NCBI RefSeq assembly: GCF_030817595.1
Contig: NZ_JAUSZN010000001.1
Location: 1,000,001-1,064,000, forward strand
Length of the DNA: 64,000 nt
Source of the DNA: Neobacillus niacini
GTDB taxonomy: Bacteria > Bacillota > Bacilli > Bacillales > Cytobacillaceae
Direction of reading: 5' to 3'
This document shows positions 34,759-43,811 of this stretch, one piece after another; the stretch's first letter is position 1; each line of letters begins with the position of its first letter. The position numbers were made by a program, and so were the translations under genes. The notes under the pieces were generated by a model, which saw nothing but the letters and a program-made list of their open reading frames with translations, was not told the DNA's origin and made no database searches.

Positions 34759-35205
34759 CTATTTTTTAAACAACTTCGTATAATCGCTATACCCATTTTC
34801 TTCAAGTTTACTTTTCGGGATAAACTTCAAAGCGGCTGAATTAATGCAGAACCGCTGTTCGTTTGGGTTTGGCCCATCATCGAACACATCGCCAAGGTAG
34901 GAATCAGTATTACGGCTTTTGGCTACGGTTTTCCTAGATAAGAATCCTCTTTCCTCTTTCAATACAACATTGTTTCCATCTATAGGTTTTGTAAAACTAG
35001 GCCAGCCCGTGCCTGCATCATACTTATCCTTGGAGCTAAACAAAGGCTCGCCAGAAAGAATATCAACGTAAATACCTTCTTCCTCATTGTCCCAATATTC
35101 GTTATGAAACGGTAACTCATCTGCGCCCTTCTGAGTTACGTTATATTGGAGTTTAGTGAGCTTCTTGAGTTTTTCTTCTTTGTTAAAATCGTCACTTGTT
35201 TTCAA
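34759..35205 (-). CDS. msrB: Peptide-methionine (R)-S-oxide reductase
   Basis: 148 residues. SelR/MsrB landmarks: [42 protein letters not shown] and catalytic Cys120 in [11 protein letters not shown]. The two CxxC zinc pairs of some MsrBs are absent. It is strongly similar to the MsrB domain (residues about 247-390) of the adjacent MsrAB gene at 35279, so it most likely arose by duplicating that domain. Lacking a signal sequence, it would repair R-sulfoxides in the cytosol. Confidence 0.93.
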   Translation of the reverse strand: MKTSDDFNKEEKLKKLTKLQYNVTQKGADELPFHNEYWDNEEEGIYVDILSGEPLFSSKDKYDAGTGWPSFTKPIDGNNVVLKEERGFLSRKTVAKSRNTDSYLGDVFDDGPNPNEQRFCINSAALKFIPKSKLEENGYSDYTKLFKK

Positions 35206-35278
35206 TTTACGACCCCCTCTAACATTATCCGATTATAATTATGCTTTAACCATGAAACTGTAAATGATAGTGCTGAAA

Positions 35279-36451
35279 CTATTTATTAAACAGCTTTAAA
35301 TAATCACCATATCCACTTTCTTCAAGTTTATCTTTTGGAATAAACTTCAAAGCTGCAGAATTAATACAGTACCGCAGTCCCGTTGGTTTCGGTCCGTCAC
35401 TAAACACATCACCCAAGTAGGAATCAGCATTACGGCTTCTAGCAGTGGTTCTCGAAGAAAGGAACCCGCTTTCTTCTTTCAATACTACATAGTCTCCATC
35501 GATAGGCTTTGTAAAACTAGGCCAGCCCGTCCCTGCATCAAATTTATCCTTAGAGCTGAACAAAGGCTCGCCCGAAACAATATCTACGTAAATACCTTCT
35601 GCTTCATTATCCCAATATTCGTTTTTAAACGGCGTCTCATCTATGCCGTTCTGAGTTACATTATATTGGAGTTTAGTCAGCGTCTTGAGCTTTTCTTCTT
35701 TGTTAAAATCGTCATAAGATGCTTGTTTGTCACTTTTAGTTGCTTGCTTGTCATTAATAGTTGCTTTTTTGTCACTAATTTTTACTTCGCGATCTTCCCC
35801 CCAAGCATCATCCAAAAACGTATCACGCCCGGATATAAGCACACTCAATTGGTAGCTCATCGAACTTTTTTCATAATAATCTTGATGTTCTGACTCGGCT
35901 TTGTAAAACGTTGTTGCCGCATCGATTTTCGTTACAATCGGTTTATCAAAACGCTTGGAATCTTCTAACTCATTTTCAGATGCTTCGGCAGCCACTTTTT
36001 GTTCATTGTTCGTGTAAAAAATACCGGATTCATAAGGGGTGCCGCGATCACCAAATTGACCGTTTGCATCTGTAGGATCGATGTTACGCCAGAAAGTCTG
36101 AAGCAACTCGTCATACGATACAACATTAGGGTCATAATGAACTTCTACTGCTTCGACATGTCCCGTAGCTCCGGAACCTACTTCATTATAGGTTGGATTT
36201 TTCTCGGGCCCTCCCGTGTACCCGGTATATACACTCTTAACCCCTTTAAGATTTTCGAATGCCTCTTCCATATGCCAGAAACAGCCGCCAGCAAAAATAG
36301 CAGTGTTAGTAGACGAATTCAAATTTTCACTCGTTATAGTACCTTGAGCCTTCGCTACCTCGGCTTGTTGATTCGAACCGTAGATGGAAAACCCAGCAAT
36401 TACTACAAGTACACTTGGTATTAAAAATAAAGCACTTTTTTTCAAATTCAA
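35279..36451 (-). CDS. msrAB: Membrane-anchored MsrA-MsrB fusion methionine sulfoxide reductase
   Basis: 390 residues with a TTG start after AGGGAG. A hydrophobic anchor (about residues 6-25) is followed by the MsrA domain with Cys57 in [26 protein letters not shown] and [13 protein letters not shown] lysine/aspartate linker contains three imperfect copies of the KxDKQA type, then the MsrB domain (about 247-390) with DAGTGWPSF and Cys362 in [10 protein letters not shown]. The residue after CFW is His rather than the more usual Cys or Glu, and no second cysteine is seen in the MsrA domain, so recycling may go through the MsrB part or thioredoxin-like partners. It likely acts outside the membrane. 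Confidence 0.92.
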   Translation of the reverse strand: MNLKKSALFLIPSVLVVIAGFSIYGSNQQAEVAKAQGTITSENLNSSTNTAIFAGGCFWHMEEAFENLKGVKSVYTGYTGGPEKNPTYNEVGSGATGHVEAVEVHYDPNVVSYDELLQTFWRNIDPTDANGQFGDRGTPYESGIFYTNNEQKVAAEASENELEDSKRFDKPIVTKIDAATTFYKAESEHQDYYEKSSMSYQLSVLISGRDTFLDDAWGEDREVKISDKKATINDKQATKSDKQASYDDFNKEEKLKTLTKLQYNVTQNGIDETPFKNEYWDNEAEGIYVDIVSGEPLFSSKDKFDAGTGWPSFTKPIDGDYVVLKEESGFLSSRTTARSRNADSYLGDVFSDGPKPTGLRYCINSAALKFIPKDKLEESGYGDYLKLFNK

Positions 36452-36826
36452 TTCTAGTCAGCTCCCTATCGGAAATGGTGGACGCCACTAAATGCCATAC
36501 ACTAAATCACTCAGGTAAAATACGTTCAGAATTCGTTAGTATAACTGTATAATTCCTGATTACACAGCAGATGTTATTTCTTCTCGAATCGTATTATTCC
36601 ATCTGCGATTTTGCTGGCTATTCACCTCCTTTTCTTATACTTTCATGATACAAGAGTCGACCGGATCCCGATTCTGTAAAAAGTAATGTATTGAAGTAAT
36701 GTATTTACCAGGTATTTAAACGCCAAGGCATGATAAATTTCATACCCCATGCCAAAAGTCATCTCCACTTCGATACACTGTTACCACCTTTAGCCATTCA
36801 TCCAACAAAAAATCGCATAAAATAGC
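36452..36826. other. Upstream region of msrAB, nothing else recognised
   Basis: About 375 bp of AT-rich sequence with no supported gene. It should hold the msrAB promoter, which I could not place with confidence. Confidence 0.4.
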
Positions 36827-36860
36827 AAAAGCATCCAAACTGGTTCATTTGGATGCTTTT
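36827..36860 (-). terminator. Perfect hairpin AAAAGCATCCAAA/TTTGGATGCTTTT
   Basis: A 13-bp perfect stem and 8-base loop with A/T flanks. It lies 210 bp past the ohr stop codon, beyond the AhpD-like gene fragment, and may have terminated the gene that fragment came from. Confidence 0.75.
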
Positions 36861-36878
36861 GTCCACAATTTGAGAATA

Positions 36879-36944
36879 TATTCTTTGTTCTGTTTCACCC
36901 ATTTTTCGAGCATTTGCTGCGTGCATATTCAAACAAAATGATAT
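36879..36944 (-). pseudogene. AhpD-like (CMD family) gene fragment
   Basis: A 66-bp piece encodes FCLNMHAANARKMGETEQRIY, matching the redox-motif region of the intact gene at 37603-38046 almost base for base. The rest is lost. It is a duplicated remnant and is too short to be functional. The next 120 bp to the ohr stop codon are unassigned. Confidence 0.8.
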
Positions 36945-37071
36945 GCGCCCGATCGTAATATAAGGTTTGCCAAAAATTTCTGGTTGCCCTTTTACGATTT
37001 GGTCTAATTATATAGGTAGTCAATGTGAATGTAAGCACCCTTGGGTATGACTAAGAAATTCTCGGCGCTGA

Positions 37072-37500
37072 TTAACCAACAACGTTCGAGATTACTTCGA
37101 TATTACCACGTGTTGCTTTGGCATAAGGGCAAACCTGATGAGCTTCCGCAACGATTTCCTCAGCCACGCTAGTTTCTACGCCTTTAATAGTGATGTCCAT
37201 AGTAATTGCTAGTACATAGCCGTCGTTCGCATCCTTGCCGAGTGTAACATGAGAAACAATTGTTGTACCTTCTGCTTTAATCTTCTTTTCTCTAAGAACA
37301 GCACCGATCGCCCCTTCAAAGCACGCGGCAAATCCTGCAGCGAACAGTTGCTCCGGATTTGTTCCAGCTCCATTACCCCCTAATTCCTTGGGATATCTCA
37401 GGTCCACATTAAGATTCCCATCGCTGGAAACCGCATTGCCCTCTCTTCCGCCTTGAACATTAACTGTAGCCGTGTACAATTTCTTTTCCATTTTAATCAT
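37072..37500 (-). CDS. ohr: Organic hydroperoxide resistance protein (Ohr/OsmC family)
   Basis: 142 residues with an ATG nine bases after AGGGGAG. The two catalytic cysteines are Cys60 in FAAGFAACFEGAIGAV and Cys124 in AHQVCPYAKATRGN, matching Ohr rather than OsmC. The enzyme reduces organic hydroperoxides using lipoyl thiols. It sits downstream of the AhpD-like gene on the same strand with about 100 bp between. No OhrR-type palindrome like that at 10951 was found in front of it, so a different control, perhaps the Rrf2 site at 38120 by read-through, is possible. Confidence 0.94.
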   Translation of the reverse strand: MIKMEKKLYTATVNVQGGREGNAVSSDGNLNVDLRYPKELGGNGAGTNPEQLFAAGFAACFEGAIGAVLREKKIKAEGTTIVSHVTLGKDANDGYVLAITMDITIKGVETSVAEEIVAEAHQVCPYAKATRGNIEVISNVVG

Positions 37501-37602
37501 TTTTCCGAACTCCCCTTTTCATATTGGATTATTATTTCATGCTCACATTAGAAAGTTAATCAATAAAAATGGCAGCAAACAAACTAGGATGCTCAGGTAT
37601 AA

Positions 37603-38046
37603 TTATTTTTCAGTTGCTATATTTCCCATTGCAATAGAAATTCTATTCCAACTGTTGATTTGATTAATGATTAGAACAAGGTCAACATACTGTTTCTCCT
37701 CATAGTGTTCACGTACTCGTTGATAAAGCTCATCTGGAACACGTTTTGTCGGGATTAATGTCACGTGCTCTGTCAACTCTAAAGCTACTTTTTCTGCTTC
37801 TGTATAGAATTCACACTCTTCCCAGGCACTAACACAATATATTCTTTGTTCTGTTTCACCCATTTTTCGAGCATCTGCTGTGTGCATATTCAAACAAAAT
37901 GCGCAGCCGTTAATTTGGGAAGCACGAATTTTTATAAGTTCACGAAGTTTACGGTCTATACCAGTAGTTTTCGTATATTTTTCCATTTCCATCATTATTT
38001 TAAGTGCTTCTGGTGCTGCATTGTAATAATCAATTTTTTGTTTCAA
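37603..38046 (-). CDS. Carboxymuconolactone decarboxylase family (AhpD-like) alkylhydroperoxidase
   Basis: 147 residues. The redox motif is Cys48-x2-Cys51-x3-His55 in INGCAFCLNMHTADARKMGE, typical of AhpD/YnjA-type peroxidase-like proteins. N-terminal AAPEALKIMMEMEKYTKTTGIDRKLRELIKIRAS matches the family. It probably reduces peroxides through its thiol pair. It is transcribed divergently from an Rrf2 regulator with a clear promoter and operator between. Fragments of the same gene lie at 36879 and 12970, showing repeated duplication. Confidence 0.93.
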   Translation of the reverse strand: MKQKIDYYNAAPEALKIMMEMEKYTKTTGIDRKLRELIKIRASQINGCAFCLNMHTADARKMGETEQRIYCVSAWEECEFYTEAEKVALELTEHVTLIPTKRVPDELYQRVREHYEEKQYVDLVLIINQINSWNRISIAMGNIATEK

Positions 38047-38119
38047 TTTAATTTCCTCCTAAAAAAGTTTATTCAATAAATAATTGAAGATAGTGTTTTA
38101 AACCTCAATTACAGACAAA

Positions 38120-38172
38120 GTTAATCGGCGATTAACACTATCTATAATAGGGTATTTGTTTTATTCTGTCAA
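38120..38172 (-). promoter_or_regulatory. Near-consensus SigA promoter with Rrf2-type palindromic operator
   Basis: Minus-strand TTGACA (38167-38172), exactly 17 bases, TATTAT (38144-38149). The perfect palindrome GTTAATCG-G-CGATTAAC (38120-38136) lies at and just after the expected transcription start of the AhpD-like gene, so a bound repressor would block it. The divergent Rrf2 gene is the obvious binder. Confidence 0.75.
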
Positions 38173-38275
38173 CCTTAAGTGCATAATTGAAACAAAAGTA
38201 TGTTTGACAAAGAAATAAAACATTTCTAAGATTAATTTAAGCAATTACTTTTTATTTATGAAGAAGGTGTTTTTA

Positions 38276-38767
38276 ATGCAGTATAGTATTGGAGTTGAGT
38301 ATGCACTTCACTGCCTCGTTTATTTAATTGATATTCCTGAAGATTCTCCCACTGGAATAAAGGAACTGTCTTATTTTCAAGGTATTTCAGATACATATCT
38401 CTCCAAGACTTTTAGTAAATTATCTAAGGCTGGTATTGTAAGTTCAGTTCCTGGGGTTAAGGGTGGTTATAAACTTGCTAGATCCCCAGAAGAAATTTCG
38501 TTTTGGGATGTAATTGAAGCCGTTGAAGGTCCTAAGCCGATTTTCCAGTGTAAAAATATTAAAGATAATGGTTATTTGTATAGAGAAAAAGGCTGCTCCC
38601 CAAGTGCCTCTTGTACTATCAATTTAGTTATGCTCTCTGCAGAGGAAAAAATGCGTGATTTTTTGCAAAGTAAAACACTTGCATGGTTAAATGAGGAGCT
38701 GAATCAAGTCTTATCCAAACAAGTACGTGAAGATACTCGGAAATATTTTTCGAAGAGCAACATATAA
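38276..38767 (+). CDS. Rrf2-family transcriptional regulator
   Basis: 163 residues starting at the ATG 38276, six bases after AGAAGGTG. The N-terminal winged helix contains YALHCLVYLID, IKELSYFQGISDTYLSKTFSKLSKAGIVSSVPGVKGGYKLAR, where GGYxLAR is the Rrf2 wing. Three cysteines (FQCKNI, GCSPSASC) are arranged C...C-x5-C, as in Rrf2 proteins that sense through Fe-S clusters or thiol redox. It is divergent from the AhpD-like gene and probably represses it via the operator at 38120. Confidence 0.9.
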   Translation: MQYSIGVEYALHCLVYLIDIPEDSPTGIKELSYFQGISDTYLSKTFSKLSKAGIVSSVPGVKGGYKLARSPEEISFWDVIEAVEGPKPIFQCKNIKDNGYLYREKGCSPSASCTINLVMLSAEEKMRDFLQSKTLAWLNEELNQVLSKQVREDTRKYFSKSNI

Positions 38768-38771
38768 AACG

Positions 38772-38820
38772 AACCTCTCGTGAAATTCCTTAATCAGAGG
38801 AATTTTAGAGAGGTTTTTTC
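38772..38820 (+). terminator. Terminator after Rrf2 gene
   Basis: AACCTCTC...GAGAGGTT with inner AAATTCCT/AGGAATTT arms and a TTTTTT run on the plus strand. The following 300 bp to the wrbA stop hold nothing recognisable. Confidence 0.88.
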
Positions 38821-39124
38821 TTAGTTCAAGGAAACCCATTTGGACATTTCCTAATAAACCAACTGGTGTTATTCGAAAATTAGTGTTCCAGTATCGTTTT
38901 TAACAACATTCTTTGCCCCTTAGGACATGGAGTCGCTCATCAAATTTGAAAAACATATATGACACCTACTATTGAAACATATCCAAAGCTTCCTTTTGCT
39001 TGTCCCAATTGTATTTTTCGATTCTTGTTTAATGAATCAAAGGTTTCAGGTTCGCACTCATAATGACGATACAAATCGTTTTATCTGTTTATAAAAACAA
39101 AATGGATCGTTACAATTAGTTTTA

Positions 39125-39748
39125 TCAATGATTAGCTTTTTTTACCCACTCTGCTACTGTAACAGTACGTTTTGCCTGATGTTTAACGGCAGCTTGAACA
39201 GCAATGACATCTTCAACCATTTTTCCATTCTGATCAACAGTAACACTGGTTCCATATGGGTTACCACCTGCTCCAAATATAACTGGATCAGTATAACCAG
39301 GAGCTGCAATAATTGCACCCCAATGGTACATGGTTGTATAAAGTGATAATATAGTTGCTTCTTGACCACCATGAGAATTTTGTGCAGAAGTCATTGCACT
39401 TACGACTTTATTCATAAGCTTTCCATTAAACCAAAGTCCACCTGTCGTATCTAAGAACTGTTTCATTTGTGACGGCATATTACCAAATCGAGTGGGGATG
39501 CTAAAAATTATTGCATCTGACCATTCTAAATCTTCAAGTGATACAGTTGGAACACATACTGCAACTTCTTCAACATAGTTCTTCCATGAGGGATTCGAAT
39601 CAATAACCGATTGAGGAGCTAATTCTGGAACTTTTAAAACCTTAACCTCTGCACCAGCTTCTTTTGCTCCCTCGGAAGCCCATTGTGTTAATTGATAATT
39701 TGTACCTGTTGAACTATAAAAGATGATAGCTAGGTTTACATTTGACAT
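39125..39748 (-). CDS. wrbA: NAD(P)H:quinone oxidoreductase, WrbA type
   Basis: 207 residues of the flavodoxin-like WrbA family. FMN phosphate loop FYSSTGTNYQL, then IPTRFGNMPSQMKQFLDTTGGLW, SAQNSHGGQEATILSLYTTMYHWG and GNPYGTSV are all WrbA landmarks. It reduces quinones by two electrons in the cytosol. Single gene with a start after AAAGGAG. It adds to the quinone and peroxide defence theme. Confidence 0.94.
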   Translation of the reverse strand: MSNVNLAIIFYSSTGTNYQLTQWASEGAKEAGAEVKVLKVPELAPQSVIDSNPSWKNYVEEVAVCVPTVSLEDLEWSDAIIFSIPTRFGNMPSQMKQFLDTTGGLWFNGKLMNKVVSAMTSAQNSHGGQEATILSLYTTMYHWGAIIAAPGYTDPVIFGAGGNPYGTSVTVDQNGKMVEDVIAVQAAVKHQAKRTVTVAEWVKKANH

Positions 39749-39969
39749 GGTGCTAATCTCCTTTTCGCTTTTTAATAAATATAAAAAAGTTAAACCTTCA
39801 TAATCAAATTCATAATCATTATGTTGCCCTTGCCTTTATTTTCAATTCCTCTTTTAACCAATTTCCTTTCCTGCCAAGCAGTCTTTTGATTGTTCCTAAA
39901 TGCTGATAAGTTAAAATTCAATTTATTAAACTAAAAATTCGTTTGCCATACAGGAATAAAATAATCAAG

Positions 39970-39999
39970 TGAATACAATTTTAGATTGTAATTATAATA
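39970..39999 (+). promoter_or_regulatory. Candidate SigG promoter for gerA-C-B
   Basis: TGAATA (39970-39975), 17 bases, TATAATA (39993-39999). The -35 matches the SigG consensus exactly and the -10 matches 5 of 7. It lies 32 bp before the gerA start codon. Confidence 0.5.
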
Positions 40000-40030
40000 A
40001 GGATTGACAATATATTAGGGAGTACATTTG

Positions 40031-41542
40031 ATGTTTAAGAAAAAAAATAGTCAGAATACAGAAAATCTAACACATACAGAAATAGTGAAAAGAGCTAAAA
40101 AATCATCTGATTTTAAAGAGATTAAAAAAAATGTTTCAGGAGTCCAGATATTAATTTTCTATTTCACCACACTTATTGATCATAAGACTATGGAACGTGT
40201 ATTTCTTCCCTATATTAATGAATGTGAAAAAAAGATAGACCAATCTCTAGATATTAATCAATTTAAAAACAATCTTCCTCTTGAAGATGTAATTAGAACT
40301 CATGATGCAAATGAAATCGAAGAGAAAATATATAAAGGATATGTACTTATAACATTTGGAAATAGCGCTGAAGATTGTCTTTTAATAAACGTAAGCAATT
40401 TATATAAAGGGGTTAGAACAACGAATGAAACTGAGAATGAGTATAGTGTTACAGGGCCAAAATTAGGGTTTGTTGAGAATCTTGATACTAACATTCTTTT
40501 ACTTCGAAGTAAGTTAAAATCTCCTTTATTAACGACTGAAGAATTTATTCTAGGCAAACTGTCGAAAACTAGAGTTGTCATTGTTTATTTAGATGGTATA
40601 ACAAATAAAAAACATATAGAAACAGTAAAAAACAGAGTGTCTGAAATAGACTTTGATATTATTTGGGATACTCATGTTATTGACCAAATCATTAGAGATA
40701 ATTCTTATACTCCTTTTCCGCTTTACGTAGCTTCAGAGAGGCTGGATAGAATTTCTTACACACTCTCTAGTGGCCAAGTAGTTATATTTAGTGATGGTTC
40801 ACCATCCGCAATATCCGGGCCTTCTACCATACTCGATTTTTTTATCGCATCAGAAGATTATTATTATAACTGGATTACTGGTTCGTTTCTTCGTTTAATA
40901 CGAATATTTGGGATCATCTTTTCAATCATTTCTTCATCTATTTATATTGCTGTTGTGACGTTTCATTATGAGGTTATTCCCGTAGATTTACTAGGTCCGT
41001 TAATAAAGTCCAGAGCAAACGTTCCATTTCCACCGTTATTGGAAGTTCTGTTTTTAGAAATGACAATTGAATTATTAAGAGAGGCAGGAGCTCGCTTACC
41101 TACTAAGATTGGACAAACATTGGGAATTGTTGGAGGTATTGTGATTGGGCAGGCAGCAGTTGCTGCAGCACTGACAAGTAATATTTTATTAATAATCGTC
41201 GCTTTATCAGCCCTTTCTTCATTCACTACACCAACTATTACTATGTCCAACACAATTCGATTATTAAGATTTCCCTTTATCATTATGTCCTCATTACTAG
41301 GTGGGTTAGGTATCATCATCGGTTTTGCCGTTTTACTATGTCATTTGTTTAAACTAAAATCGTTTGAAACTCCTTACATGGTTCCTTTATATCCATTTCG
41401 CCGCAATAATTTTCAAGATAGTTTTATTAGGTCACCTTTCCGTAAATTAAATAAAAGGCCAGATTATTTAAGAACTAAAGAAACAATAAAATTTTCACCA
41501 AAAGAGAAAAACAAACAGAAGGAGGATATTAATGACGAATAA
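40031..41542 (+). CDS. GerA-family spore germinant receptor subunit A
   Basis: 503 residues from the ATG 40031, eight bases after AGGGAG. The cytosolic domain has VTGPKLGFVENLDTNILLLRSKLK and RVVIVYLDGIT; the membrane domain has RANVPFPPLLEVLFLEMTIELLREAGARLPTKIGQTLGIVGG. Closest to the partial gene at the left edge. The C-terminus is lysine-rich. It begins a complete A-C-B operon and overlaps gerC by 11 bp. Confidence 0.95.
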   Translation: MFKKKNSQNTENLTHTEIVKRAKKSSDFKEIKKNVSGVQILIFYFTTLIDHKTMERVFLPYINECEKKIDQSLDINQFKNNLPLEDVIRTHDANEIEEKIYKGYVLITFGNSAEDCLLINVSNLYKGVRTTNETENEYSVTGPKLGFVENLDTNILLLRSKLKSPLLTTEEFILGKLSKTRVVIVYLDGITNKKHIETVKNRVSEIDFDIIWDTHVIDQIIRDNSYTPFPLYVASERLDRISYTLSSGQVVIFSDGSPSAISGPSTILDFFIASEDYYYNWITGSFLRLIRIFGIIFSIISSSIYIAVVTFHYEVIPVDLLGPLIKSRANVPFPPLLEVLFLEMTIELLREAGARLPTKIGQTLGIVGGIVIGQAAVAAALTSNILLIIVALSALSSFTTPTITMSNTIRLLRFPFIIMSSLLGGLGIIIGFAVLLCHLFKLKSFETPYMVPLYPFRRNNFQDSFIRSPFRKLNKRPDYLRTKETIKFSPKEKNKQKEDINDE

Positions 41543-42611
41543 CACTTTAGCAAAATTTGGTTTTGTTGTTTTATCTCTACTCCTGTCTGGATGTATACCT
41601 CACAATATTATTGATGAGGTATCTTTAATGCATAACATTGGATTTGATAGGGAGAAGAAAATGTTAAAAGGTATTGTTGTCTATCCTAATTATCAGCAAG
41701 GTAATAATTCTTCATTGATTTCTGCTCTTGCAAGTAATCCTTCTAATTTACGAGAACAGCTTGGTTATAAGTCCCAATATAAAGTAGAAATGGGACAATT
41801 ACGGGTAATTATATTCGGAAATAAATTAAGTACATACGGTTTAGCACAGATCCTGGATACAATTTGCAGAGATCCTCAAATCGGCATTGTAAGGATCGTC
41901 ATTACAAATGGTTCCCCAAGCAAAATAATTCAAAAAACACTAAATGAGAGTCCACTTTACTTGATGAATTTAATCGACCAAAGCATTAAAAACGAAGGTA
42001 TCCCTGAATCCAACATTCACACCATATATGATCAATATTTTGGAAGTGGGATCGATATGTCTTTTCCACTTTTAAAAGTAGACTCCAGTGGAAAAGTTAA
42101 AGTTGATGGAATGGGAATATTTAAAGAGGATAAATTAAAATATAAGATTTCAACGAAAGAGGCTTTATTATTCAAATTAATGACTGATAGGAATAAATCA
42201 GGGGTGTATAATTTAAAACTCACCAAGAACAACGATAGCAGCAACATTGGGGTAAGGTTTCTTTATGGAAAGCATAAAATTACAATTATTAACAAAAACA
42301 ACCGCGAAGAGGCAAAAATTAATCTTGTTCTTAATGTAGAAATAGCAGGTTTACCAGACTGGATGACAGTTGAAAATGAAAAAGATTATAAAAAAATTAA
42401 AAATGAATTGGAGAAATCAATTTCAAGGGATGCTACAACACTTCTTAATAACCTCCAAGCCAAAAATGTGGATCCTATAGGCTTCGGTAGAATGCACAAA
42501 ATTAACCATAATAAATGGTCTGAGGATAACTTTTATAAAAATATATACCCTAATATGACGTTTAATGTAAGTTCAAACATTATCATTAGACAAGCTGGAG
42601 TGGGAAAATAG
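41532..42611 (+). CDS. GerC-family spore germinant receptor lipoprotein subunit
   Basis: 359 residues, start after AAGGAGG. The lipobox is LLSGCIPHNIIDE; the usual CWDxxE is changed to CIPHNIIDE, a divergent N-terminus. The C-terminal Ger(x)C domain has VDPIGFGRMHKINHNKW and PNMTFNVSSNIIIR. It overlaps the A gene by 11 bp and the B gene by 1 bp, so all three are co-translated. It is shorter than the C protein at 20180 and more AT-rich. Confidence 0.93.
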   Translation: MTNNTLAKFGFVVLSLLLSGCIPHNIIDEVSLMHNIGFDREKKMLKGIVVYPNYQQGNNSSLISALASNPSNLREQLGYKSQYKVEMGQLRVIIFGNKLSTYGLAQILDTICRDPQIGIVRIVITNGSPSKIIQKTLNESPLYLMNLIDQSIKNEGIPESNIHTIYDQYFGSGIDMSFPLLKVDSSGKVKVDGMGIFKEDKLKYKISTKEALLFKLMTDRNKSGVYNLKLTKNNDSSNIGVRFLYGKHKITIINKNNREEAKINLVLNVEIAGLPDWMTVENEKDYKKIKNELEKSISRDATTLLNNLQAKNVDPIGFGRMHKINHNKWSEDNFYKNIYPNMTFNVSSNIIIRQAGVGK

Positions 42612-43714
42612 TGAGCGTTAAAGTAAAAGAACAATTTCAAGTTTCTACTTTTTTTACTTTCTTTTTAGTTCATGCTTCACAAACGGGAATTGGCATTTTA
42701 AATTACCAAGCCAATATCAGTAAATATGCAGAACAAGACGCGTGGATTTCTTTGATCATTACGGGAGTTTCCATTCATTTGATACTTTTCATCATCTTCA
42801 AAATGTTGGATCCCCATAAAAATGATTTAGTAGCTGTCAATGAACACTGTTTTGGAAAAGTTTTAGGAAGCGCGCTCTCTATATTAGCTTTAGGCTACTT
42901 CTGGCTGGCCTCTTTTACAGTTTTTCGAGCTTACATTGATGTCATACAAGTATGGGTTTATCCGACAATCAAGACCTGGCAACTTAGCATCATATTCGGA
43001 GCTGTACTATATTATATCGTATCAAATGGATTCCGTGTTTTAACTGGTTTCAGCTTCTGGGGAGTCATTTTACCATCTATTTTATTCGTACTAATATACT
43101 TCCCCATGAAACATACGAATTACATATATTTATTACCTGCTTTTAGTCACCCTATCAGTGATTTACTCTTATCTGCCAAAGCATCAACATTGCTTTTTCT
43201 CGGTTTTGAGTGGATATTAATGTACTACCCTTTTATTAAAGAGTCATCGAAAATTCCTAAATGGGCATACTTCGGAAATTTATATACTATCATTGTTTAC
43301 CTAATCGTAACATTTATTTCATTTCTCTATTTTAATCAAGAAGTAATAAAAGAACTACCTTGGCCAACTTTAATGATGCTTAAAATCGTCCACTTTCCTT
43401 TTTTGGAAAGGTTTGAGTATATATTTATTTTTATTTGGTTATTGGTCATCATTCCTCCAATGTGTATCTCAATGTGGGCGTGTACTAGGATAATTAAGAG
43501 AACGTTTTCATTTCCCCCGAAAGGTTTTTTAATATTATTCATTCTTTTAACCATTATTGCATCAATAAGTTTGAAAGATGTTGAAAGTGTAAATAAGGTT
43601 AGTAATCTTTCTTCTAACGTCGGATTTGTATTTATTTATATATACATTCCTTTACTTTTTATTACAAAACAAATTAAGGATCGCTTCATGAAGAATAAGA
43701 TAACAAGTTTTTAG
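42611..43714 (+). CDS. GerB-family spore germinant receptor permease subunit
   Basis: 367 residues with a GTG start overlapping the gerC stop. About ten membrane segments; KEQFQVSTFFTFFLVHASQTGIGILNYQANISKYAEQDAWISLI is the typical first helix region of this subfamily (YndE/GerAB type). It completes the A-C-B receptor, and the VanW gene follows after 97 bp. Confidence 0.93.
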   Translation: MSVKVKEQFQVSTFFTFFLVHASQTGIGILNYQANISKYAEQDAWISLIITGVSIHLILFIIFKMLDPHKNDLVAVNEHCFGKVLGSALSILALGYFWLASFTVFRAYIDVIQVWVYPTIKTWQLSIIFGAVLYYIVSNGFRVLTGFSFWGVILPSILFVLIYFPMKHTNYIYLLPAFSHPISDLLLSAKASTLLFLGFEWILMYYPFIKESSKIPKWAYFGNLYTIIVYLIVTFISFLYFNQEVIKELPWPTLMMLKIVHFPFLERFEYIFIFIWLLVIIPPMCISMWACTRIIKRTFSFPPKGFLILFILLTIIASISLKDVESVNKVSNLSSNVGFVFIYIYIPLLFITKQIKDRFMKNKITSF

Positions 43715-43811
43715 TCATTTTTATGTTTTATTTCCTTATCTAATTTATTAACCTTTTTAATATTATCTAATTTCTCTACATGCCATATAACGTTAAGGGG
43801 GCTTTTCTTAT

